From: CAZUVM01 sp964623885
GTDB taxonomy: Bacteria > Verrucomicrobiota > Verrucomicrobiia > Limisphaerales > UBA8199
Assembly (NCBI GenBank): GCA_964623885.1
Contig: CAZUVM010000041.1
Coordinates: 1 to 11,648, forward strand
Direction: 5' to 3'
DNA: 11,648 nt
How positions within the stretch are numbered: the first letter of the stretch is position 1; every line of letters begins with the position of its first letter. The notes under the pieces are model-generated. The model did not search any database. It saw only the letters and a program-made list of their open reading frames with translations, and had not been told where the DNA came from. Shown piece by piece: positions 1 to 6,650 of the stretch. The position numbers were made by a program, and so were the translations under genes.

Positions 1-32
1 GCGTGTACGATTGCCAGAGTTTCCCGAACACG

Positions 33-509
33 ATGAAATCGGATGGGGCCTTGCGGCACTTTGTCCTGGCGTTTTTGCTGGCGCTAGTGTGCTACGCCAT
101 CTTTTATTTTTCCATCGAACATCGGCGGACGCGGAAAGGCCCCTGGGAAATCACTTTCACAAATGGTCCGGGAGGCGCGCCGGCGCTGCTTATCAATCAA
201 CCCAAGCTGTCCATAACGAATGTGCAAATCATATTTCCCGACGAACCGAATCCTTCTTTCAGTTCATTCGGCACATTGAGTTTCGCGCAAGCTCGGGCCG
301 TACCTTATGACGTGCCGTTTGGGAAATGCATCTTCCAAGACACGACGTTTCTTCCGGGAAACGTCACTCTGCAATTGTATGGCCATGAGATCCAGTTGCT
401 GCCGCGCGTACTGATGATCGACCGCCAGGAGCATCCGTGGCTTTCGGGCAGCACCAACCTGACGCTACATCCATTGGCGCCCGCGACGAGCCATGAGAGA
501 AGATCTTAG
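33..509 (+). CDS. Membrane-anchored protein of unknown function
   Basis: I do not recognise this protein. From the ATG at 33 it is 158 residues long. A short polar, basic start is followed by one hydrophobic segment at about residues 9-27, then a basic cluster (HRRTRKG). This fits a single N-terminal membrane anchor, with the remaining ~125 residues forming a soluble domain, probably outside the cytoplasm and rich in short beta-type stretches. No catalytic motif is visible. The frame is open back to a GTG at position 3 at the window edge, so a longer N-terminus cannot be excluded; the ATG is preferred because it places the anchor close to the start. The gene lies 35 bases upstream of glpK on the same strand and may share its transcript, but nothing links it functionally to glycerol. 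Confidence that it is a gene is moderate; its function is unknown. Confidence 0.6.
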   Translation: MKSDGALRHFVLAFLLALVCYAIFYFSIEHRRTRKGPWEITFTNGPGGAPALLINQPKLSITNVQIIFPDEPNPSFSSFGTLSFAQARAVPYDVPFGKCIFQDTTFLPGNVTLQLYGHEIQLLPRVLMIDRQEHPWLSGSTNLTLHPLAPATSHERRS

Positions 510-544
510 GGGCCGCTTCGTGATATCCGCCCGTTAACCACGTT

Positions 545-2035
545 ATGTCCTTTATTTTAGCCCTGGACCAGGGCACAACGAGTTCTCGCGCGATACTGTT
601 CGATCAGCAAGGAGCCATTCGCGGATCCGCGCAGAAGGAGTTTCGCCAAATCTATCCGCAGGCCGGCTGGGTGGAGCATGACCCGGAAGAGATTTGGTCC
701 AGCCAGATCGAGGTGGCCCGGCGGGCACTGGAGCAGGCGCGGTTGAAAGCGGGAGATATTGCAGCGGTCGGGATCACCAACCAGCGTGAGACCACGGTGC
801 TTTGGGACCGGCGCACCGGCCAACCGGTGCATAACGCGATTGTGTGGCAGGACCGGCGCACGGCTGGATTTTGTGACGAATTAAAGCGCACTGGCAAAGC
901 GGAGCTGATCGCCAGCAAAACCGGGTTGGTGATAGATGCCTACTTTTCGGCGAGCAAGCTACTGTGGTTGCTCGACAACGTACCGGGTGCGCGGGAGCGC
1001 GCGCGCCGTGGGGAGTTGGCCTTCGGCACTGTCGATAGCTGGCTGCTTTGGAAGCTTACCGGCGGCAAGCTGCACGTCACCGATCCAAGTAACGCGTCGC
1101 GGACGATGCTGTTCAATGTCAGGACCGGCAAGTGGGATGAAGAATTGCTGCAATTGCTCAATGTGCCGCGGGAAGTCCTGCCCGAAGTACGCTCATCCAG
1201 CGAGGTCTTTGGCGAAACGGCGGCGGGAGTATTTGACGGGCCGATCCGGATTAGCGGGATTGCGGGAGACCAGCAGGCGGCGCTGTTCGGCCAAAATTGT
1301 TTTCAACGGGGCATGGCCAAAAACACCTACGGCACGGGCTGTTTCATGCTGATGAACATCGGCGAAGAGCCAACGCCTTCGAAGCACCAATTGTTGACGA
1401 CGGTTGCCTGGGGCACGAACGGAGGAACCGAGTATGCGCTGGAAGGGAGCGTTTTTATTGGCGGCGCAGTCGTTCAGTGGCTGCGCGACGGGTTGAGGTT
1501 GATCAAATCTTCTGCGGAAGTGGAATCGTTAGCGGCGAGCGTGCCGGATTGCGGCGGAGTTTATTTGGTGCCTGCGTTTGCGGGGCTAGGCGCTCCGCAT
1601 TGGGACCAATACGCCCGCGGAACCATCACCGGCCTGACGCGCGGGACGACCTCCGGTCACATCGCGCGCGCAGCGCTGGAAGGAATCGCCTTCCAAGTGG
1701 CGGACGTTCTCGAGGTCATGCGGGAGGATTCGGGGATTAAGCTGGCCGAATTACGCGTCGATGGCGGCGCTTCCGCAAACAATCTATTGATGCAATTCCA
1801 GGCCGATATTTTGGGCGTGTCCGTGGTGCGACCGAAGGTGGTGGAGACGACGGCGCTGGGCGCGGCTTACCTAGCCGGTTTGGCAGTGGGTTTTTGGAAA
1901 GATCGAGCAACCGTGGAAAAGGGGTGGCAGTTGGACCGCAGGTTTGAGCCATCGATGAGCGCGGATGAAGCGGCTCAGCGCCGGCAGCGCTGGGCGGATG
2001 CGCTTAAGCGTTCGAGAGAATGGGAACACGCATAG
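545..2035 (+). CDS. glpK: Glycerol kinase
   Basis: This enzyme phosphorylates glycerol with ATP to sn-glycerol 3-phosphate in the cytoplasm, the entry step of glycerol use and a source of phospholipid backbone. The 496-residue length is typical of GlpK. FGGY-family features are present in order: the N-terminal phosphate-binding loop ALDQGTTSSRAILFD (residues 6-20), the block GITNQRETTVLWDRRTG (76-92), an AGDQQAALFG motif (240-249), a GTGCFML segment, and DGGASANN near the C-terminal ATP site. Comparison with E. coli GlpK suggests the glycerol contacts are R81, E82, W101, Y133, D242 and Q243, all conserved, so the enzyme should be active. The ATG start has no clear ribosome binding site. No glpF or glpD is adjacent; the preceding gene is a small membrane protein of unknown role. 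Close FGGY sugar kinases are the only alternative, and the glycerol-site residues argue against them. Confidence 0.96.
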   Translation: MSFILALDQGTTSSRAILFDQQGAIRGSAQKEFRQIYPQAGWVEHDPEEIWSSQIEVARRALEQARLKAGDIAAVGITNQRETTVLWDRRTGQPVHNAIVWQDRRTAGFCDELKRTGKAELIASKTGLVIDAYFSASKLLWLLDNVPGARERARRGELAFGTVDSWLLWKLTGGKLHVTDPSNASRTMLFNVRTGKWDEELLQLLNVPREVLPEVRSSSEVFGETAAGVFDGPIRISGIAGDQQAALFGQNCFQRGMAKNTYGTGCFMLMNIGEEPTPSKHQLLTTVAWGTNGGTEYALEGSVFIGGAVVQWLRDGLRLIKSSAEVESLAASVPDCGGVYLVPAFAGLGAPHWDQYARGTITGLTRGTTSGHIARAALEGIAFQVADVLEVMREDSGIKLAELRVDGGASANNLLMQFQADILGVSVVRPKVVETTALGAAYLAGLAVGFWKDRATVEKGWQLDRRFEPSMSADEAAQRRQRWADALKRSREWEHA

Positions 2036-2083
2036 GAGCCGAAGGCGTAGTTGGAGTTGGTGGATTGTTGGAGGTCATGACCA

Positions 2084-3625
2084 CTAACGTCGCTGCGGTT
2101 CGACAAGGCCGGAGCCGCCGTTGCCTTCATCGAGATAGCGGACGCCATTGACATCGGAGAACTTGAGGTATTGATGCCAAATCGAGTTCGTCGATTCGAC
2201 GCGCTGAGGTTCGTAGGAGGCGAGCTTAGGCCCTTTCAATGTGAGAGCTTCAGAAAGAACCCGACCATCCATAGGCTTGGGAGGCTTGATACCAAGGAGC
2301 CAAAGGATAGTTGGGGCGACGTCAACATTGCCAGTGGGCAGGACGTCAGTAACGCCGGAGCGGAAATCGGGACCGGCAGCGATCAGGGTATTATGCATGT
2401 CGAATCGGCTTAGGCTGACATGGGCCCCCTGCCCCGGGCCGTATTCCGAAATATCGGAGACTACCATGCCGGGCAGGCTGTTCGTGTTGGTGTCGGCGGT
2501 CCAGCGGAACGAAACGACAACGTCCGGGGCGGTTGGGCTGTCGATATGGGCGAGTTGCAGTGGAAATGTTCCATGCAGCGGTTTGCGGGTGAAGATAACG
2601 CCGGCAAAATCCGATTGCTGGAGAAAAGAAACGATCTTTTCGATAATGGCGGCGTCGCGGCCGATGACATATAGAAGCGAGGAACCACCATTGCTGACCA
2701 CAATAATGTCCCCAGGCGCGGGTGCCTGTGTGAATTCAGCATACGCATGAAGACCCGCCGCACGAAGCAGAGCCGCCAAATCGATCATCCGCGACACCGT
2801 CGAACAGCCATGATCGGAGACCACCATCAAGTCGGTATCAGGCCGCACGCCCTTTTCGTCCAGGCGCCGCAGCACGCGGGCGACGTTGTCGTCAGCGTTG
2901 CGCAAGACTTCAAGCGATTGGGGTGAAGCGGGGCCAGTGCGGTGTTGGGTCAAGTCCGGTTCATTCAGCCATAGCACAGTGAACTCAGGCACGCCGTCGG
3001 CCCAAAGGGAATCCACCAAGGCCAATGTGGTCCAATCATTGCAGCTTGGATTGGCCGCGCCCAATTTAGGAAATGGGCCGTAGCGATTGGTAATCATGTC
3101 GAGCAAACTCGGCGGTAGTGTGCGTCCGGCAAACAGCACAGGAGCCGGCTCCGAGTCGGCACGCTCGGTACGGTCGAAGAGCATGGCTACCGGTTTTGCG
3201 CCTGCGACGACGGTGCGCCCACCGGCTCGGCGAATAAGTTCAGGCAGAGTGGGGGTCAGCAGGTAATGGCCGTGGCTGGAGGCGTCGCCCTGGCGCTCCG
3301 CGTCGAAAGCCTCGGTATGAATAGGCCCGCGGTCGTTAATGGCCGGCCGGTACTCCTTGTTGGCAACCAGGCCCGAGTCGGCGGGGTACATACCCGTGGC
3401 AAGCGCTGTGCCGTTTACTTCCGTTGCGCTCAAATAGACGGCGTGGTGGTTTTGGAAAAAGACACCCTGGTGGCTCAGTTGATAGAGGGTTGGTGTGTTC
3501 TGCTGCGACACGAGGTCCGGCCGAAGGGCATCACAAACAACGAGCACGATATGGCGAGGCTCGCCCGCGACGGAGTCCAGCAAAGGCCAGATGGCTAATA
3601 AAACAAGGGCAACAAAGGAACGCAT
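2084..3625 (-). CDS. Secreted alkaline-phosphatase-superfamily phosphodiesterase (NPP-like)
   Basis: This 513-residue protein belongs to the type I phosphodiesterase / nucleotide pyrophosphatase branch of the alkaline phosphatase superfamily. These enzymes use two metal ions and a Thr nucleophile to hydrolyse phosphomono- or diesters. A Sec-type signal peptide covers about residues 1-21, so it probably acts in the periplasm. Likely metal and catalytic residues are D32 (VVCDALRPD), nucleophile T68 (SATEVNGTALATG), D224 and H228 (NEPDLTQH), D271-H272 (VVSDHG), and H402 in the GAHVS segment. SRFDMHNTLIAAGP near residues 407-420 is typical of the family. The substrate cannot be told; phosphodiesters, nucleotides or phospholipid head groups are all possible. 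It is convergent with glpK (48 bases between stops) and divergent from the Tat-exported protein at 3718, with about 90 bases in which both promoters must lie. No strong ribosome binding site precedes the ATG. Confidence 0.88.
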   Translation of the reverse strand: MRSFVALVLLAIWPLLDSVAGEPRHIVLVVCDALRPDLVSQQNTPTLYQLSHQGVFFQNHHAVYLSATEVNGTALATGMYPADSGLVANKEYRPAINDRGPIHTEAFDAERQGDASSHGHYLLTPTLPELIRRAGGRTVVAGAKPVAMLFDRTERADSEPAPVLFAGRTLPPSLLDMITNRYGPFPKLGAANPSCNDWTTLALVDSLWADGVPEFTVLWLNEPDLTQHRTGPASPQSLEVLRNADDNVARVLRRLDEKGVRPDTDLMVVSDHGCSTVSRMIDLAALLRAAGLHAYAEFTQAPAPGDIIVVSNGGSSLLYVIGRDAAIIEKIVSFLQQSDFAGVIFTRKPLHGTFPLQLAHIDSPTAPDVVVSFRWTADTNTNSLPGMVVSDISEYGPGQGAHVSLSRFDMHNTLIAAGPDFRSGVTDVLPTGNVDVAPTILWLLGIKPPKPMDGRVLSEALTLKGPKLASYEPQRVESTNSIWHQYLKFSDVNGVRYLDEGNGGSGLVEPQRR

Positions 3626-3717
3626 CGGTTATGGCCTACAAATTGCAGTGTGAAGGAACCGATGCAAACAGTTTTTAGTCATTGCCTGAGTTGCGCTCGC
3701 GCCTGAGAATCGGGCGC

Positions 3718-4944
3718 GTGAGACGTCGTTCTTTCCTGCAATTGAGCCTCCTCGGCGCCGCTGGTCTGGCGGTTCCGACGTCCGGGGTTGAGGCTGAACC
3801 TCGGACCGAAGCTGTTTTCAGCATGGACCCCGCGCTGGCCAAGGATTGGCTGAAACGCTGGCAGGAACATATTTTGGGCGAGGAACACCACCGCTTATGC
3901 GATAAGGAGACCGGGGAAGAGATCGGATGGTTGGTGAGCCCGTTCCTGAACGGGTTTTATTACGGCTATCGCGCGACCGGCGACAGCGCCTGGCTTGACC
4001 GGTTGGTGGACTGGACCGACGCGTGGTTCCGCCGGGCGGTGAAGGAACCAGATGGGTATCTTGGCTGGCCGAAGGCTGGCACCGGCGGCGAATTGGCGCG
4101 TGATTTTTACACGGACAGTTTGCTGGGCGAAGCGATGGGTTTCCGGCCGGTGATGCTGATGGCGGCGGAAATCCAAAACAATCCCGAACTCAAGGCGAAG
4201 TATGGAGAAAAAGCAGCGGGTTACATTAAGCTTGCGGAGGACACCTTTAATAAATGGATTGCGCGCGGTTGCTGGCGCGAGGTGAAAGATGGCGGGGTTT
4301 GGGTAGTCCCGGCATTCGGCATCGATCGGGATAAAGGAACGTGGACGGAAGGCTATGCGCGACGCGAGCAGGATGGGATGACGCATCCGGCAAACAAACA
4401 AAACCACATTGCCCGGTGGCTGGTGACAATGCATGAGGCAACCCGCAAGCCGGTTTACCGCGACCATGCGCGCAAATGGTGGCAGGTGATGCGAAGCCGA
4501 ATGCGCCTTCAGGAAGGAGGCAAATATTTCGTGTGGGATTATTGGGATCCGGCGGGGCCGTGGGACTATCAACCTGACGGCTCGACCCGGCACTGGGTGG
4601 GTGTGCATCCGAACGGAGGATATTACCAAATTGATATCGAAGGTATCGTGACAGCTTTCGAACATGAACTCATCTTCTCGCGAGCGGATATCGACACACT
4701 GATCGCCACGAACCGCGATTACATGTGGAACCACCAGGTGAAGGGAGCAAAGTTTCGTCGAATCGATGGCGGGGAGGTTGATGCGCGCTGGAAGGAAACG
4801 CCGGGGACGCTTTGGACATCGCTGGTTCCGTATGACGCGACGCTGCGGAAGATTTTCGAGGCCAACAATGACCCGGATGCCTGGGGTGGGTTGATAGCCA
4901 CGCCTTGGTTTTTGGCCAGGCAGAAAACGGGAAAGCCGGTGTAG
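3718..4944 (+). CDS. Tat-exported protein of unknown function, possibly an alpha/alpha-toroid carbohydrate-active enzyme
   Basis: This protein (408 residues from the GTG at 3718) begins with RRRSFLQLSLLGAAG, a twin-arginine signal followed by a hydrophobic stretch, so it is likely exported folded. The GTG is chosen over an in-frame TTG at 3682 because it puts the twin arginines at the N-terminus; neither has a convincing ribosome binding site. The mature part is rich in Trp, Tyr and His and looks mostly helical, with repeated blocks such as WLDRLVDWTDAWFRRA and HARKWWQVMRSRMRL. This resembles the (alpha/alpha)-barrel architecture of polysaccharide lyases, glycosidases and epimerases, but I see no family signature and assign no reaction. 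It lies upstream of two exported SGNH hydrolases on the same strand, which suggests extracellular polymer processing; this is inference. An inverted repeat follows its stop codon and separates it from the next gene, so co-transcription is uncertain. Confidence 0.85.
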   Translation: MRRRSFLQLSLLGAAGLAVPTSGVEAEPRTEAVFSMDPALAKDWLKRWQEHILGEEHHRLCDKETGEEIGWLVSPFLNGFYYGYRATGDSAWLDRLVDWTDAWFRRAVKEPDGYLGWPKAGTGGELARDFYTDSLLGEAMGFRPVMLMAAEIQNNPELKAKYGEKAAGYIKLAEDTFNKWIARGCWREVKDGGVWVVPAFGIDRDKGTWTEGYARREQDGMTHPANKQNHIARWLVTMHEATRKPVYRDHARKWWQVMRSRMRLQEGGKYFVWDYWDPAGPWDYQPDGSTRHWVGVHPNGGYYQIDIEGIVTAFEHELIFSRADIDTLIATNRDYMWNHQVKGAKFRRIDGGEVDARWKETPGTLWTSLVPYDATLRKIFEANNDPDAWGGLIATPWFLARQKTGKPV

Positions 4945-4954
4945 ATCGCCTGCA

Positions 4955-5100
4955 TCGCGAAGTATGGCCTCAGTCTTGGGTGGGGCGCTTCTTCAACCAC
5001 TAATTGACACCAATGAACACTAATAATTTGTGTGCATTCGTGTGTATTCGTGGTTGATACAGACTGCGCGCCGCCCAAGACCAAGGTCATACTAACGCGA
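4955..5100. repeat. Imperfect ~146-bp inverted repeat between two exported-protein genes
   Basis: Reading inward from both ends, the outer arms 4961-4988 and 5066-5093 are reverse complements at 23 of 28 positions; two of the five mismatches would be G-U pairs in RNA. A shared TCGCG lies just outside each arm (4955-4959 and 5096-5100). After short unpaired stretches (6 bases left, 10 right) the inner arms 4995-5024 and 5026-5055 match at 24 of 30, with a single base between them. The whole can fold into one long hairpin in DNA or RNA. There is no gene inside and I see no clear target-site duplication. It could be a mobile non-autonomous element (MITE or REP-like), a processing or termination structure after the gene ending at 4944, or both. 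Its copy number elsewhere in the genome is unknown. Confidence 0.75.
4995..5055. repeat. Decamer-built core of the inverted repeat
   Basis: The right arm consists of three consecutive decamers of the form ATTNGTGNNN: 5026-5035, 5036-5045 and 5046-5055, the last being ATTCGTGGTT. The left arm (4995-5024) is the same series on the other strand, beginning AACCACTAAT. This gives six related decamers in two opposed sets of three, with a ten-base period close to one helical turn of DNA. From memory, repeats of the ATTCGTG/ATTAGTG type are scattered through intergenic regions of several environmental bacterial phyla, but I cannot verify this here. Confidence 0.8.
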
Positions 5101-5154
5101 GCGCGAAGCTTTTCGGATTTGAAAAGCACCTCCATGCTTGTTAATCGTTCACGC

Positions 5155-5841
5155 ATGAAACGCGCTCTTGCCCTGCATTCAATTTGTTTTCTACTGCTCG
5201 CCGGGTGGTTCACGGCGGCTTCAGCGCAAACCAATCACAATTTTGCGCGTTGGGAAAAAGAGATTTCCACCTTTGAACAAATGGATCGAACCAATCCGCC
5301 GCCCAAAGGCGGATTGCTCTTCATCGGATCCTCGACTATTCGGTTCTGGACGACTCTGGCACAGGATTTGCCGGGGCAACCGGTAATCAATCGCGGGTTT
5401 GGCGGGTCGGAGATCGTGGATTCCACTTACTTTGCCGATCGCGTGATCGTTCCCTATAAACCCAGGATGGTTTTCTTAAGGGCTGGTGGGAACGACATTT
5501 TCGCCGGCAAATCGCCGGAAGAGGTGTTCCAGGATTTCAAAGGGTTCGAAGCGAAAGTGCATAGCGAGTTGCCGCAGACTCAAATTATCTACATCGCATT
5601 AACGCCCAGCGTGAGCCGCTGGGGCCAAGCGGAGAAGGAGAAAGCGTTGAACGAGATGGTGAAACGATTCGTAAGCGAACATTCGAAGATGGCCTACATC
5701 GAGTGTTACGATTTGTCGCTGGGACCGGATGGCAAACCTCGGCCGGAATTGTTCAGGGGCGACAAACTTCATTTTAACGCGGAGGGCTACAAGTTATTGG
5801 CGGAGCGAGTCCGGTCCTGGCTGTCGGCCGCGAAGAATTAG
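5155..5841 (+). CDS. Secreted SGNH/GDSL-family hydrolase, Sec signal
   Basis: This is a 228-residue SGNH-fold hydrolase; the family removes acyl groups from sugars, lipids or similar esters. The ATG at 5155 is chosen because it directly precedes a good Sec signal peptide (Lys-Arg, then a hydrophobic core, then AASAQ near residue 25). An in-frame ATG at 5134 would add seven residues, and any more upstream start would fall in or near the inverted repeat. The four SGNH blocks are present: LLFIGSSTI with nucleophile S60, NRGFGGS (oxyanion glycine about G84), RAGGNDIF (N113), and GDKLHFNAEGY with D203 and H206. The first block reads GSS where GDS is usual, a variation common in this family. The stop codon lies 14 bases before the next SGNH gene, so the two are probably one operon. 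The substrate is not determinable. Confidence 0.92.
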   Translation: MKRALALHSICFLLLAGWFTAASAQTNHNFARWEKEISTFEQMDRTNPPPKGGLLFIGSSTIRFWTTLAQDLPGQPVINRGFGGSEIVDSTYFADRVIVPYKPRMVFLRAGGNDIFAGKSPEEVFQDFKGFEAKVHSELPQTQIIYIALTPSVSRWGQAEKEKALNEMVKRFVSEHSKMAYIECYDLSLGPDGKPRPELFRGDKLHFNAEGYKLLAERVRSWLSAAKN

Positions 5842-5855
5842 GAGCGACACGGATT

Positions 5856-6650
5856 ATGAATAAGCAAAAACAGTTTGAAGGAATACTGACGCGCCGGAAT
5901 TTCATGAAGGCGACCGGGGTCGCGTTGGGTGCGGCTGGATTTGCCGGCGTCGGACAACCGCTCGGTGCTGAAGCAGCGAGTGCATGGCCAATGGCTCCGC
6001 ACAACCTGGTTCATGATGGCGATGTGATTCTTTTTCAAGGCGATTCGATCACGGACGCCGGCCGCAGCCGCGAGCAAGCAGCAAATGCGAATAACCAGGC
6101 GGCATTAGGGACAGGATACGCGTGGATGGCAGCGGCGGAATTGCTGGTGGACCGGCCGAAAGCAGGTTTAAAGATCTTCAATCGCGGCATTAGCGGCAAC
6201 AAAGTTTACCAACTGGCGGAACGATGGCAGCCGGATTGCCTGGATCTCAAGCCGACACTGCTGAGCATTTTGATCGGGGTCAACGACATTTGGCATACGC
6301 TCAATGGGAACTACAACGGCACTGTGGAGATTTACGAGCGTGACTACCGCGCATTAATCGAGCGGACGCGAAAGGAGTTGCCCAAAGTGAGGCTGGTGAT
6401 TTGCGAGCCTTTCGTACTGCGCTGCGGGGCGGTTAACGACAAGTGGTTCCCCCAGTTTGATTCCTATCGGACGGCTGCGCGTCGCGTTGCTGAGAGTTTT
6501 CACGCCACGTTCATTCCGTTTCAAGAGATGTTCGACGAAGCGGTGCGCTACGCGCCGCCGGAGCAATGGGCCAAGGACGGTGTGCACCCGACCGCGTTTG
6601 GCGCGTCGCTGATGGCGCACGAGTGGCTACGAGGCGTGGCGGGACTTTAG
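5856..6650 (+). CDS. Tat-exported SGNH/GDSL-family hydrolase
   Basis: This 264-residue protein has a twin-arginine signal (TRRNFMKATG at residues 12-21, then an Ala/Gly-rich hydrophobic stretch), so it is probably exported folded. The SGNH blocks are complete: ILFQGDSITDAG with nucleophile S64, NRGISGNKV with oxyanion glycine near G114, IGVNDIW with N143, and DGVHPTAFG with D241 and H244. The arrangement resembles rhamnogalacturonan acetylesterase-like and related carbohydrate deacetylases, but the substrate is an inference. A ribosome binding site AGGAG (5840-5844) overlaps the stop of the preceding SGNH gene, supporting this ATG and co-transcription. Two SGNH enzymes in series using different export routes (Sec then Tat) are not obvious duplicates, since they share little beyond the catalytic blocks. 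Its last 24 bases overlap the 3' end of lnt on the opposite strand. Confidence 0.94.
   Translation: MNKQKQFEGILTRRNFMKATGVALGAAGFAGVGQPLGAEAASAWPMAPHNLVHDGDVILFQGDSITDAGRSREQAANANNQAALGTGYAWMAAAELLVDRPKAGLKIFNRGISGNKVYQLAERWQPDCLDLKPTLLSILIGVNDIWHTLNGNYNGTVEIYERDYRALIERTRKELPKVRLVICEPFVLRCGAVNDKWFPQFDSYRTAARRVAESFHATFIPFQEMFDEAVRYAPPEQWAKDGVHPTAFGASLMAHEWLRGVAGL

Noticed and set aside
2036..2083. Gap between convergent glpK and phosphodiesterase genes examined for a terminator
   Set aside because: No stable stem with a T run could be found in the 48 bases.
3895..4734. Long minus-strand open frame (279 codons) inside the Tat-exported protein gene
   Set aside because: It is fully antisense to a gene with a clear signal peptide, and its translation has no recognisable domain. 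It is the usual shadow frame of GC-rich coding DNA.
4719..5234. Minus-strand open frame of 171 codons crossing the inverted repeat
   Set aside because: It runs through the end of one gene, the repeat and the signal peptide of the next, so it is not a coherent protein.
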